This document shows, piece by piece, positions 1 through 8,392 of a stretch of 43,964 nucleotides of DNA. The DNA is from an uncultured Opitutia bacterium (lineage in GTDB: Bacteria > Verrucomicrobiota > Verrucomicrobiia > Opitutales > Opitutaceae), in contig CAIJFT010000424.1 in NCBI GenBank assembly GCA_903820035.1, forward strand, positions 1 to 43,964. The letters run 5' to 3'. A program made the position numbers and the translations under genes. The notes beneath the pieces are model-generated. The model saw only the letters and a list, made by a program, of their open reading frames with translations, made no database searches and was not told the origin of the DNA. Positions within the stretch are counted from its first letter, which is position 1; each line of letters starts with the position of its first letter.

Positions 1-101
1 CGCGCGAATCGGGCGCGCGCAAGCGCGCCGACCGACGGTTGCACGTTCACCCACCCCGACGCTTGCCACGGCGCAAAACCCTCTGGTTCACTCGTGGACT
101 T

Positions 102-704
102 GTGAAGCAAAGCATCGTCACCCTCGACATGGAAGGCGTCCTCACGCCGGAGATCTGGATCGCCGTCGCCGAACGCACGGGGATTCCCGAACTGCGCCGT
201 ACCACGCGCGACGAACCGGACTACGACAAGCTGATGCACGACCGCATCGATCTCATGGACCGTCACGGCATCACGCTGACGAAAATCCAGGACGTGATCG
301 CCGGCCTGCCGCTGCTGCCCGGCGCCCTCGATTTCATCACCGAGCTGCGCCGCCGGACGCAGGTGATCATCCTTTCGGATACCTTCGAGCAGTTCGCGCA
401 GCCGTTCATGCGCCAGATGGGCTGGCCGACCTTGTTTTGCCATCGTCTGATCGTCGAAAGCGACCGCATTGCCGGCTACGAATTGCGCATGCCCGACCAG
501 AAACGCCACTCCGTGGCCGCGCTGCAGAGCCTCAACTACAACGTCATCGCCGCCGGCGACTCGTTCAACGACACCTCGATGCTCGGCCAGGCGAACCACG
601 GGATCCTGTTCCACGCGCCCGACAATATCGTGCAGCAGTTCCCGCAGTTCCCGAGCGTGCACGCGTACGAAGAGCTCATGCAGCTCATCGTGGCGCGGAT
701 GTAA
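102..704 (+). CDS. thrH: ThrH-type phosphoserine phosphatase / homoserine phosphotransferase
   Basis: HAD-superfamily protein of 200 residues, close to the roughly 200 usual for ThrH. In that family it dephosphorylates phosphoserine and can transfer the phosphate to homoserine, in the cytoplasm. HAD motif I is LDMEGVL with nucleophile D9 and E11, motif II is the serine in ILSDTF (S92), motif III is the lysine in DQKRH (K134), and motif IV is GDSFND (152-157). I chose the GTG at 102 because the family begins directly at the motif I strand; an in-frame TTG at 39 would add 21 basic, unconserved residues. The next gene starts 148 bases on and looks unrelated, so this appears to be the end of its own unit. 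Function is inferred from family motifs. Confidence 0.88.
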   Translation: MKQSIVTLDMEGVLTPEIWIAVAERTGIPELRRTTRDEPDYDKLMHDRIDLMDRHGITLTKIQDVIAGLPLLPGALDFITELRRRTQVIILSDTFEQFAQPFMRQMGWPTLFCHRLIVESDRIAGYELRMPDQKRHSVAALQSLNYNVIAAGDSFNDTSMLGQANHGILFHAPDNIVQQFPQFPSVHAYEELMQLIVARM

Positions 705-835
705 TTCCCAAATCCCGGCGTGCGCGCGGCGGGATGTTCGCGGGAGCTCGAATGAAAACCGCTCGCTGCGCTCCCGCAGGGCTACGGCCCGCCCCGCGAA
801 CCAGGGACACTCGCGGCCTTGACCGGAATTCACTT

Positions 836-848
836 GGTAATACGGTAA
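836..848. promoter_or_regulatory. Direct repeat upstream of toxin-antitoxin pair, possible operator
   Basis: GGTAA-TAC-GGTAA lies 4 to 17 bases before the antitoxin ATG. Ribbon-helix-helix antitoxins commonly bind short repeats overlapping their own promoter, so this could be the autoregulatory site. The repeat is seen directly; the role is inferred. Confidence 0.3.
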
Positions 849-852
849 GACC

Positions 853-1095
853 ATGCCGACGCTTTCCTTCAAGGCCGCCCCTGACGAAGTGCAACGCATT
901 CGTTCGGCCGCCAAGGCCAAGCACCTTAGCCTCTCAGAGTACCTCCGGCGCGCAGCGTTGCCCGCTGCCACCGTTCGCGCGACACTGCAGATGAAGTCCG
1001 ACCGCAAGACCGGGCTCTCGTATGCGGTCATGGCACCCGGCGCGCCCAAACTACAGCTCACCGACATCAAACGCCTCCTCGCGGAGTTCCCGTGA
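853..1095 (+). CDS. Ribbon-helix-helix-type antitoxin
   Basis: Protein of 80 residues. The N-terminal half (about 3-38) has a short beta strand (TLSFKA), then two helices separated by a turn (PDEVQRIRSAAKAKHLSLSEYLRRA), the CopG/Arc ribbon-helix-helix pattern. The C-terminal half would be the toxin-binding part. Its stop overlaps the start of the downstream PIN-domain gene by four bases (GTGA, 1092-1095), the usual arrangement of type II toxin-antitoxin operons. It is expected to neutralise the toxin and repress the operon. The call rests on fold pattern and context; I do not recognise a specific named family. Confidence 0.72.
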   Translation: MPTLSFKAAPDEVQRIRSAAKAKHLSLSEYLRRAALPAATVRATLQMKSDRKTGLSYAVMAPGAPKLQLTDIKRLLAEFP

Positions 1096-1478
1096 AGTTC
1101 CTGCTGGACGTCAACGTGATCGTCGCGGCGCTGCTCCCGGCCCACGCAGAACGTGCGCGTTTTGTGGGCTGGGCCGGGCGTTTCCGGCCGGCGGATTTCG
1201 CTAACTGCGCCCTGACCGAGCTCGGCTTTATCCGCGTGGCGATGGTAGCGTACGGCTACTCGATCACCGACGCCCGGGCCATGCTCCGACAACTCCGGCG
1301 GGACGGCGTCGGCTACCTCGGAAACCTGCCCCGTCCGGCCGAAGTCATGCCCTCATGGGTGGCGGGACATCGTCAAACGACCGACGCTTACCTATGCGCC
1401 GTGGCGGCGGCGCACGGCCTCAGGCTCGCCACATTCGACACCTCGATCAAAGATCGTGCCGTCGAGTTGATCGCCTGA
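1092..1478 (+). CDS. PIN-domain toxin, VapC-like
   Basis: Protein of 128 residues, the usual size of VapC ribonucleases. The PIN acidic residues are in place: D6 in FLLDVNV, E43 in ALTELGF, D98 in TTDAYL and D116 in ATFDTS. The family is metal-dependent endoribonucleases that cut tRNA or rRNA when not held by the antitoxin. The GTG start overlaps the antitoxin stop (GTGA), indicating coupled translation and fixed stoichiometry. It is convergent with gltX, whose stop lies 77 bases further on. The fold is well supported; the RNA target cannot be read from sequence. Confidence 0.85.
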   Translation: MKFLLDVNVIVAALLPAHAERARFVGWAGRFRPADFANCALTELGFIRVAMVAYGYSITDARAMLRQLRRDGVGYLGNLPRPAEVMPSWVAGHRQTTDAYLCAVAAAHGLRLATFDTSIKDRAVELIA

Positions 1479-1491
1479 ACAGCGGAGCCCC

Positions 1492-1525
1492 GGTGGGAGC
1501 AGCTCGATGCCGCGACGGTCGCGGG
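1492..1525. repeat. REP-like extragenic palindromic element
   Basis: Between the convergent PIN toxin and gltX genes lies a GTGGGAGC...GCCGCGAC stretch followed by a 7-base-arm palindrome with a single central base (CCGCGAC G GTCGCGG, 1510-1524). The layout resembles the GTAGGAGCGGC-type REP sequences spread by RAYT transposases in other GC-rich bacteria. Only one good copy is visible here, so the repeat status is inferred. Confidence 0.35.
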
Positions 1526-1554
1526 GGAAAACCGCTCTCTCTGATTAAGCTGAG

Positions 1555-2946
1555 TTACCCCGCCAGTTTCGCCAGCCGCGCCAACACGCGCGCGCGGCCC
1601 AGCACGCGGAACATGCCGGTGATGCTCGGACCAACGTTCGTGCCGGACACCGCCAAACGCGCGACCGACTGGTAGTCGCCGAACCCGAGGCCGTTTTTCG
1701 TCGCGAGCGCCTTGAGGGCCTCCTCGATCGCCGGGTCGCTGGAGAAATCCATCGCGGGCAACGCCTCGGCCAGCTCCATGAGCCGCGCCTGCGGATCGCC
1801 CTTGCCCATGACCTTCTCGCGCACCTTCGCGTCAACCGGGAACTCTTCGCTGAAAAAATATCCGGTATACGCCGGCAGCTCCTCGACGCCCTTGATCTTC
1901 GGCTGGCTGAGCCGCATCACCGCGTCGAAATACTCCACATCGGCCGCCAGCGCCGCCGCCGCGACCGCATTGCCAGCCTGCCGGGCAAAAAAGTCGCGCG
2001 CCCGCGCCGTGAACTTTTCCGGCGCCAACTCGAGCAGGTACGCCATGTTCATGTGCGCGAGTTTCTTGTCGTCGAAACGCGCGTTGCTCTGGTTCACACC
2101 GGGCAGGTCAAAGAGCCGGATCACCTCGGCGATCGGCATCTTCTCCCGGTCGTCGCCGGGATTCCAGCCGAGCAGGCAGAGGAAATTGACCAGCGCCTCC
2201 GGCTGGTAGCCGCGACGCTGATACTCTTCGATCAGCGCACCCTGGTCGCGCTTCGACATTTTTCCCGGACCGTTTTGCTTCAGGATCAGCGGAATGTGCG
2301 CGAACGCCGGCGGCTTCACCCCGAAGCCCTCGTACAGGTGCACATGCTTGCTCGTGTTGGAGAGATGATCCTCGCCGCGGATGATGTGCGTGACGTTCAT
2401 CGCGATGTCGTCGACGACGTTCACGAGATGGAAGACCGGATTGCCGTCGGACCGCACGATAACGAAATCCTCATCCTCCACCCGCTCCACCCGCCCACGG
2501 ATCATGTCTTCGATCACCACGGGCGGCACCTTGACCTTGGTCACGGTCTTCTTGCGGTGCTCGTCGTACACCTCGAAACGCTCACCGAGCAGTTTGAACC
2601 AGATCGCGCCGTCCTTCTCGTAGGCCCGGCCGTTCGCGATCAGTCGATCCACATAGGTCTTGTAAACCGCGCCGCGCTCACTCTGCCGGTACGGTCCGAA
2701 ATCACCGCCGCCGTTCGGGCCAACCTTCGGACCCTCGTCCCAATTAAGGCCGAGCCACGCCATGCTTTCATAGATCAGGTTGAGAAACGCCTCGCTGTTG
2801 CGCTCCTTGTCCGTGTCCTCGATCCGCAAGATGAACACACCGCCCGTGTGCCGGGCGTAGAGCCAGTTGAACAACGCCGTGCGGGCGCTGCCGATGTGGA
2901 AGAAACCGGTGGGACTGGGAGCGAAGCGGACGCGTACTTGGGACAT
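1555..2946 (-). CDS. gltX: Glutamate--tRNA ligase
   Basis: Class I aminoacyl-tRNA synthetase of 463 residues, full length for bacterial GluRS, which charges tRNA-Glu with glutamate in the cytoplasm. The N-terminus reads [19 protein letters not shown], with the HIGH-type signature as HIGS (17-20). RIEDTD follows at 41-46, and the KMSKR loop is at 229-233. The C-terminal helical anticodon-binding region is present but not distinctive. It could be the discriminating form or one of two paralogues; nothing here decides. The gene is alone on the minus strand, divergent from the AsmA-like gene and convergent with the toxin-antitoxin pair. Confidence 0.96.
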   Translation of the reverse strand: MSQVRVRFAPSPTGFFHIGSARTALFNWLYARHTGGVFILRIEDTDKERNSEAFLNLIYESMAWLGLNWDEGPKVGPNGGGDFGPYRQSERGAVYKTYVDRLIANGRAYEKDGAIWFKLLGERFEVYDEHRKKTVTKVKVPPVVIEDMIRGRVERVEDEDFVIVRSDGNPVFHLVNVVDDIAMNVTHIIRGEDHLSNTSKHVHLYEGFGVKPPAFAHIPLILKQNGPGKMSKRDQGALIEEYQRRGYQPEALVNFLCLLGWNPGDDREKMPIAEVIRLFDLPGVNQSNARFDDKKLAHMNMAYLLELAPEKFTARARDFFARQAGNAVAAAALAADVEYFDAVMRLSQPKIKGVEELPAYTGYFFSEEFPVDAKVREKVMGKGDPQARLMELAEALPAMDFSSDPAIEEALKALATKNGLGFGDYQSVARLAVSGTNVGPSITGMFRVLGRARVLARLAKLAG

Positions 2947-3272
2947 GGTAATGGGACCGAACCGTTTCGTTTCTCAGAATCGGCGGGCAAAGGGAAGTTT
3001 TCATTCCGCGCCCGGCCCCGGCCCCGGCCCTGAAAACAGGGAGACCGGAAAGGGCGGGGAGAAGTCCATCTGTTGCTCGCCGCCCTTCCCGCGCCGCTTC
3101 CTGTTCCAATGCCGCCGGCGCTGCGCGGTCGGTTCCTGAACGAGGCTTTGCAATCGAAGCAAAGCGGAACATCTTCCCGCCTTCGTCGTCTCCCTCGACT
3201 CCCGCGGCACCGTCACGCCGCACAATTCGCTTGTCGGCAGGCGGCCGAAGGTGGTCGTTTGTTCTATTTTTT
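2947..3272. other. Divergent intergenic region gltX / AsmA-like gene
   Basis: 326 bases without a convincing gene. It holds a short tandem run of CCCGGC units (3011-3030), an imperfect GC-rich stretch, and a hairpin CTTTGC-N7-GCAAAG (3146-3164). It must contain the gltX promoter and probably that of the AsmA-like gene, but I see no clear -35/-10 pair. The sequence just before the downstream ATG is T-rich (3265-3272) with no Shine-Dalgarno motif. Confidence 0.5.
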
Positions 3273-6200
3273 ATGAAAGGTCTTAAGATTACCGGTTTGG
3301 TTCTGAGTGCAATTATCCTGCTCTTCGTGGGGCTTCTGGCGCTCGCATTGACGTCGAAGGTCCAAACCTGGGCCTTGCGCAAGGCCGTCTCGGGCCAACC
3401 CGGCATGACCCTGGAGTTTGAAAGCGTCGGGGCCGGCTTCTCCGGCGCCGACGTCAGCGAGCTGAAGTTCACCCAGGACGGGATCGTCGTCACGGCCAAG
3501 GTCATCGCCGTTCGCCACTCGGCTTGGGACTACGTCAGCAAAAAGCTGATCAACGTGGGCTCGATCCAGGTCGATGACCTCCTCGTCGATCTGCGCAACA
3601 TGAAGTCCACCCCCTCGGCCGCCGCCCCGGCTCCGACCAAGGCCCCGACCGGGGCCAGCAACCAGGGCCAGGCCGCCACGACTCCGGCCAAGAAAGTCGA
3701 CCCGAAGGCGTTGTTCGAAGGCCTGCTGAAGGAGGCCCAGTTACCCGTCGACATTCGCCTCGATACCTTCGCCCTCAAGGGCAAGGCCCTGCTGCCCGAC
3801 AACCAGACCGTCGGCTTCGACGTCAAGGGCGGCGGCATCGGCGCCGGCCAGCGCGGCAAAGCAGAGTGGACGATTGATTTCACCGACACCAAGAAGGACG
3901 CCCCGCTGCAGACATTGCGCTCCACCGGCACACTCTCGCTGCAACTCACTGCCGATCGCCGGATCAACGCCATCGAACTCGACACCCTGGCCACCGCCTC
4001 CGGCCCCGCCATCGCCAAGGAGCAGGTCAAAGTCTCCGTGAAGGCCGACCGCCCCGGCACCTCGAACGACGAGGCGTATTCCGCCAGCATCGGCCTCGTG
4101 CGCGGCGCCGCCGTCGAACCCGTACTCAAGGTCAGCGGCCAATTCGTTGCCGCCGCCCGGGAGATCAACGGCAACTGGGAAGTCGGCCTGCGCTCTGAGC
4201 AGGTCGCCGGCCTCCTCGCCGGCCTCGGCCTCCCCGAAATCACCTCGAGCGGCAGCGGCAAATTCAGCCTCAAGCCCGACACCAAGGCCGTGGCCGCGAG
4301 CGGCGAACTGCAGGTGCGCGCCGCGCAACTGCAAAAGATCCGCCCCGAACTCGCCGCCCTCGGCACGGTGCAACTCAAGACCGCGTTTGATGCCAACTTC
4401 GTGGACAACGTCGCCCAGCTCGATCGCCTGAGCCTCGACGTCGCCACGGGGGACGGCCGCACCTTCGCCGCCATCGGCGTGCTGCAAAAAATCACCTATT
4501 CCGTCACCGACAAGCGCGTCGTCCTCGCCAATCCGAAGGCCGAGCTCGCCCGCATTTCGCTCACCGCCATTCCGCTGTCCTGGGCCCAGGGCTTCGCCGC
4601 CCCCAACACCATCGACAGCGGCGAACTCTCGCTCGTGATGGCCGTCGAAGCCGAACCCGACGGCAGCCGCATCCGCACTCGCACCATCGAGCCGCTCACC
4701 CTCAAGCGGGTGAACGTCCGCGCCGGCGACAAGAAACTCGTCGACAACGTCACGCTCTCGTTCCGCCCCACGCTCGATTACTCCGACACCAAGATCATCG
4801 CCCAGATCGCCGACCTGAGCGTTTCGATGCCGACCGGCGATGCCCTCTCGGGCAATCTCGCGGCAGAGGTCATCAACTTCAAACAAGCGCCCACCGTCGC
4901 CTTCTCCGCCCAACTGCAGGCCAAGGTCGTCACCGCGTTGAAGCCCTACCTCCCAATCGACCTCGGCACCCTCACTGTCGCCGCCAACGTCGAGGGCCGG
5001 CACGAGGGCAACCTGCTCCAACTCGCCAAGGCCTCCGCCTCGGTCAACCGCGACGGCAACACCCTCCTCGGCGCCTTCGACCTACAGCAGGCCGTGCGGA
5101 TTGACCTTAAGGCTACGACCATCGCCGCCGGCAATCCCGCCGCCAGCGTCGCCCGCCTGCGTGTCGGCGCGATCCCCCTCGCCTGGGGCGAGGCCTTCGG
5201 CCCGAAGTCGAAACTGGCCGGCACCTTTAACGGCGCCACGCTCGACGTTAGCGTCCGCTCCGCCGACGACCTCACCGTCGCCACGACCGAAGCCGTCTTG
5301 CTCCGCGGCATTTCCGTCACCCTCGACGGCAAGGCCCTCCTGCAAGCCCTCGATCTCACCACCGAATTCTCCGCCACCAAGCGCGGCAACGACGTCAGCT
5401 ACGACCTGAAGCGCCTCGACCTCAAACAGGGCGAGGCCGCACTCATCGCCCTCGCCGTCGCCGGCAAGACCAAGCTCGGCGGCAAGCCCGACCTCTCGGC
5501 CAAGGGCCGCCTCGACGTCGACCTCCCCGCCCTGCTGAAACAGCCGGCGCTCGTGGAATTCGCCACGCTGGCCAAAGGCAACCTCAAGACCACGTTCGAC
5601 GCCACCGTCGGCGACGTCATCTCCGCCAAGGCCGCCGTGTCCGCCAAGGGTCTCGTGGCCAAGCAGGACAACCGCGTGCTCGGCGACCTCGAGTTGACGG
5701 TCGACGCGAGCGTAAAGCCCGACGGCTCGGGCTCGTTCACCCTGCCGCTCACCTTGACCAGCGCGGCCCGCAAGTCCGACCTCTCGATCACCGGCTCCTT
5801 CGGCCAAACCGCCAACAAGCAGACCTTCCTCTTCAACGGGAAGATCGTGAGCAATCAGCTCTTCGTCGACGACTTCCAGCCCCTCGCCGGCCTCGCTCCC
5901 GCCGGGGAAAAGCCGAAGCCCGCCGCGGCGCCGCAGCCGACGACTCGCGTCAGCGCGCCGGCAAATCGCAGTGCCGCCGTCACCGTTCCGACGGCCAACG
6001 CCCGCGACAACGCGCCGTTCTGGAGCGCGGTCAACGGCAAGTTCGAAGTCGACCTCAAGCGCATCCTCTACGGCAAGGACTACGTCATCAGCGGCGTCCG
6101 CGGCACCGCCGTGATCACCGACAGCCGGCTCTCGCTCGACGGCCTGGAGGGCAAGTTCAAACAGAACCCGTTCAAGGTGGCCGCCGGCGTCACCTTTGCC

Positions 6201-6920
6201 GCGCCGCAGCCGAAGCCCTACACGCTCACCGGCTCGCTCAATGTTTCCAACTTCGATGTCGGCGAGTTCATGCGCGCCGCGAATCCGAACGAGGCGCCGT
6301 CCTTCGAGTCCACGGTGACGGTCAACGCGAAACTCAACGGCACCGGCCGTAATACCGACGACCTGATGCAAAACGTCTACGGCACCTTCGGCCTCGAAGG
6401 CTCGAAGGGCGTCACGCGCATCCTCGCGCGCAAGGGCGGCGCCGGCTCGGCGGTGAATCTCGCGTCGACCGCGCTGTCGATTCTCGGCGCAGCGCGCGGC
6501 TCCGACACGACGTCGGCCCTCGGCACCCTCGCCTCGACCATGAACGAAATGAAGTTCGACAAGTTCACGATGAAAGTCGAACGCGGGGCCGACCTGAACA
6601 TCAAGGTGTCCACCCTCGAGTTTATCTCCCCGATCATGCGCCTCACCGGCAGCGGAGGGTTGACCAAGACCGGCGCGCCAAACGAGACGATCCAGAACCA
6701 GCCGATGAAATTCACGTTCCAGCTCGCGGCGAAGGACCAGTTCGCGGTCGTGCTCAACAAGGCCGGCGTGCTCGGCGGCAACAAGGACGAGAAGGGTTAT
6801 TACCAAATGACGCAGACCTTCTCGATCGGCGGCACGCCCGCGAACCCCGACTCGAGCCAACTCTGGCAGATGCTCGGTGGGGCCGCCGCCCGCGCCGCCG
6901 CCGGCGCCTTCCTTCGCTAA
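3273..6920 (+). CDS. AsmA-like envelope protein
   Basis: Large protein of 1215 residues with one N-terminal membrane helix (about 7-26) and a long, beta-rich periplasmic part. Two Pro/Ala/Thr-rich linkers lie near residues 111-142 and 875-905. The C-terminal block (about 910-1190) has the AsmA C-terminal pattern: alternating strands with LTGSLNVSNFDVGEFM, VNAKLNGTG and the terminal strand run ending FSIGGTPANP. AsmA/TamB/YhdP-type proteins form hydrophobic grooves that carry lipids between inner and outer membranes, or influence outer-membrane assembly. I chose ATG 3273 because the membrane helix follows at once; an upstream in-frame ATG at 3231 adds 14 unlikely residues. It appears monocistronic. 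Family membership is likely, precise role unknown. Confidence 0.8.
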   Translation: MKGLKITGLVLSAIILLFVGLLALALTSKVQTWALRKAVSGQPGMTLEFESVGAGFSGADVSELKFTQDGIVVTAKVIAVRHSAWDYVSKKLINVGSIQVDDLLVDLRNMKSTPSAAAPAPTKAPTGASNQGQAATTPAKKVDPKALFEGLLKEAQLPVDIRLDTFALKGKALLPDNQTVGFDVKGGGIGAGQRGKAEWTIDFTDTKKDAPLQTLRSTGTLSLQLTADRRINAIELDTLATASGPAIAKEQVKVSVKADRPGTSNDEAYSASIGLVRGAAVEPVLKVSGQFVAAAREINGNWEVGLRSEQVAGLLAGLGLPEITSSGSGKFSLKPDTKAVAASGELQVRAAQLQKIRPELAALGTVQLKTAFDANFVDNVAQLDRLSLDVATGDGRTFAAIGVLQKITYSVTDKRVVLANPKAELARISLTAIPLSWAQGFAAPNTIDSGELSLVMAVEAEPDGSRIRTRTIEPLTLKRVNVRAGDKKLVDNVTLSFRPTLDYSDTKIIAQIADLSVSMPTGDALSGNLAAEVINFKQAPTVAFSAQLQAKVVTALKPYLPIDLGTLTVAANVEGRHEGNLLQLAKASASVNRDGNTLLGAFDLQQAVRIDLKATTIAAGNPAASVARLRVGAIPLAWGEAFGPKSKLAGTFNGATLDVSVRSADDLTVATTEAVLLRGISVTLDGKALLQALDLTTEFSATKRGNDVSYDLKRLDLKQGEAALIALAVAGKTKLGGKPDLSAKGRLDVDLPALLKQPALVEFATLAKGNLKTTFDATVGDVISAKAAVSAKGLVAKQDNRVLGDLELTVDASVKPDGSGSFTLPLTLTSAARKSDLSITGSFGQTANKQTFLFNGKIVSNQLFVDDFQPLAGLAPAGEKPKPAAAPQPTTRVSAPANRSAAVTVPTANARDNAPFWSAVNGKFEVDLKRILYGKDYVISGVRGTAVITDSRLSLDGLEGKFKQNPFKVAAGVTFAAPQPKPYTLTGSLNVSNFDVGEFMRAANPNEAPSFESTVTVNAKLNGTGRNTDDLMQNVYGTFGLEGSKGVTRILARKGGAGSAVNLASTALSILGAARGSDTTSALGTLASTMNEMKFDKFTMKVERGADLNIKVSTLEFISPIMRLTGSGGLTKTGAPNETIQNQPMKFTFQLAAKDQFAVVLNKAGVLGGNKDEKGYYQMTQTFSIGGTPANPDSSQLWQMLGGAAARAAAGAFLR

Positions 6921-7165
6921 CGCGCCCCGCAGCCCGTACGGTGCTTGGGGCCCGATGCACCCATCGGGCCGCTAGGACGTTTTCAGTCCTATCGTAGCTG
7001 CGTTGGAGCGCAGCGACAACGTGGTGCTCATTCGTGACCACGTTTTCGCCTCCAGCTCAAACGCGGCGACAGAAGTCTTCGAGCTGGTCTAGCTTACAGT
7101 AATCCTACCGAAACACCCCGATGCGGACATGGTGCCCCACCCGCCTTGGGTCAGTCTACCGCCAC
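6921..7165. other. Intergenic region with two hairpins
   Basis: No gene is seen. Just after the AsmA-like gene lie a perfect 9-bp hairpin GGCCCGATG-CACC-CATCGGGCC (6949-6970) and a second one AGGAC-N7-GTCCT (6974-6990). They could end transcription of the gene or stabilise its mRNA, but no proper T-run follows. A GTTGGAGCGCAGCGAC stretch near 7009-7025 weakly resembles the REP-like element at 1492. Confidence 0.4.
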
Positions 7166-7192
7166 AAAAAAGCCCCGCCTTGCGGGCGGGGC
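7166..7192 (-). terminator. Rho-independent terminator after tRNA-Met
   Basis: Read on the minus strand, a perfect 8-bp stem GCCCCGCC / GGCGGGGC with a 5-base loop is followed by six T residues. It starts 7 bases after the encoded CCA end of the tRNA, so it is the terminator of that transcript. Confidence 0.9.
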
Positions 7193-7198
7193 CTAAAA

Positions 7199-7273
<75 letters not shown>

Positions 7274-7445
7274 ATGGCGTGAACCACCGCGCATTAGGGT
7301 CGCGCTGAAATCACGGGCAAGCAAAAATACCAGCGGATGCCGGTTCGTCGGAATGGCGCCAGCGCGACCTGACGAGGGGGACCGTCTCGGGCGCCTCCTC
7401 GCTTTTACGCCGCAGGTGCAGGGCCTTACACTGGACCGGGGAATT

Positions 7446-7457
7446 TTCTACGTAGAA
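7446..7457. promoter_or_regulatory. 12-bp perfect palindrome upstream of PEP-CTERM gene
   Basis: TTCTACGTAGAA is a perfect palindrome ending 29 bases before the assumed start of the PEP-CTERM gene. The CTACGTAG core was not noticed anywhere else in the window. Position and symmetry fit a dimeric regulator site in the promoter or leader. No recognisable -35/-10 or -24/-12 promoter could be assigned around it. Confidence 0.45.
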
Positions 7458-7486
7458 GGCGTGCCGTTTTAGCGTAGCCCCCTTCA

Positions 7487-8278
7487 TTGACCCTGACGCC
7501 GCCGGACCGTTTCACCTTGAGCGTGATCCGCCGCCCAAGTTCCAACCTTCTAAAGCACGCCAGTGCGATCGCCCTGCTGGTCGGGCTCATGTTCGCAGGA
7601 TTGAAGGCTCAGGTAAACATCGGCGGAACGCTCGGTTTTACGGCCGCGAAAACGAGCGGAAACACAACCATGACCTTATCGTCGAATTCAACGACGAGCA
7701 CGTCTGGCACCGGCTCGTTTGGAGCCTCGGGCAACGGAATCACCAGCGTGAGCGCCGGCGTGCAACGTTCATGGACCAAGGACGCCACTGCCACCAGCTA
7801 TGCGCTGCAAAGCGTCATCCTTACGAATGGAGGCTCAGGTAGTTCGAATTCCAACGACGTCGGCACGTTCTCCCTGACCTTTACTCCCACGGGTGGCACC
7901 GCAATCACGGTTGGCACCTTCAATTTCACTCTCGACAACAGCAATAGATATACCTGGAGCTTGGCTAGCAGCACTGCCGCCACTTACAATAATGTTTTCG
8001 GCGGATCCGTGAGCAACGACAGCTTTACGAATCAGTACTACTCTTCCTTTACCTCCAATAACACCACTGTGTTCTATCGGGTTTTTGGAAATAACGTTTC
8101 ATCGGGTACCTACAGCGAGGCCACCAGCTACACGCAGTATGTCGGCTTCCAAATCACCAACATCCAACCGATCCCCGAGCCTGGCACGTACGCGCTAGCC
8201 GGGCCATTGGTCCTCTTCGGTGCGATGGGTGTCCGCAAACTGCGGCGCAAAGCGAAAGAACCCGCGCCAGCAGGCTGA
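7487..8278 (+). CDS. PEP-CTERM sorting-domain protein, Ser/Thr/Asn-rich
   Basis: Secreted protein of up to 263 residues. It has a long basic N-region and a hydrophobic signal segment (about 26-40) with probable cleavage after AGLKA. The body (42-225) is rich in Ser, Thr, Asn and Gly with beta-type repeats. The C-terminus has the full tripartite exosortase signal: PEP at 230-232, a hydrophobic helix (about 235-249), and the basic cluster RKLRRKAK. Exosortases are thought to process such proteins at the membrane, and many are glycosylated. The exosortase gene in this window (13881-15488) is the obvious partner. Base composition is clearly lower in GC than the neighbours. The start is uncertain: TTG 7487 is the longest, GTG 7523 is also possible. 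Confidence 0.88.
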   Translation: MTLTPPDRFTLSVIRRPSSNLLKHASAIALLVGLMFAGLKAQVNIGGTLGFTAAKTSGNTTMTLSSNSTTSTSGTGSFGASGNGITSVSAGVQRSWTKDATATSYALQSVILTNGGSGSSNSNDVGTFSLTFTPTGGTAITVGTFNFTLDNSNRYTWSLASSTAATYNNVFGGSVSNDSFTNQYYSSFTSNNTTVFYRVFGNNVSSGTYSEATSYTQYVGFQITNIQPIPEPGTYALAGPLVLFGAMGVRKLRRKAKEPAPAG

Positions 8279-8284
8279 AGCCCG

Positions 8285-8307
8285 CGACCGAGATTGAGGT
8301 TCGGTCG
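8285..8307 (+). terminator. Weak hairpin after PEP-CTERM gene
   Basis: CGACCGA-N9-TCGGTCG forms a 7-bp stem just 6 bases after the stop codon. It is followed by TTGATGTTTG, only moderately T-rich. It lies between convergent genes and may end transcription from the plus strand. A second small GCGCC-TTC-GGCGC hairpin is at 8325-8337. Confidence 0.4.
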
Positions 8308-8392
8308 TTGATGTTTGAATAACCGCGCCTTCGGCGCCGGCAGATATGGCGGGGAAATCCGTTCGCTGAGCCGGACCGAGGGCGAGTCGGCT

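Noticed and set aside
3011-3030. CCCGGC tandem run as a functional repeat.
   Set aside because: About three copies in a GC-rich intergenic region; too short to treat as more than simple sequence.
2053-3033. A 326-codon plus-strand frame over gltX.
   Set aside because: gltX on the other strand has all synthetase signatures; this frame has none.
3741-6860. Long open frames on the minus strand opposite the AsmA-like gene (3741-5021 and 5082-6860).
   Set aside because: Antisense shadows caused by high GC at third codon positions; the translations are low-complexity and show no family motifs, while the plus-strand gene has clear domains.
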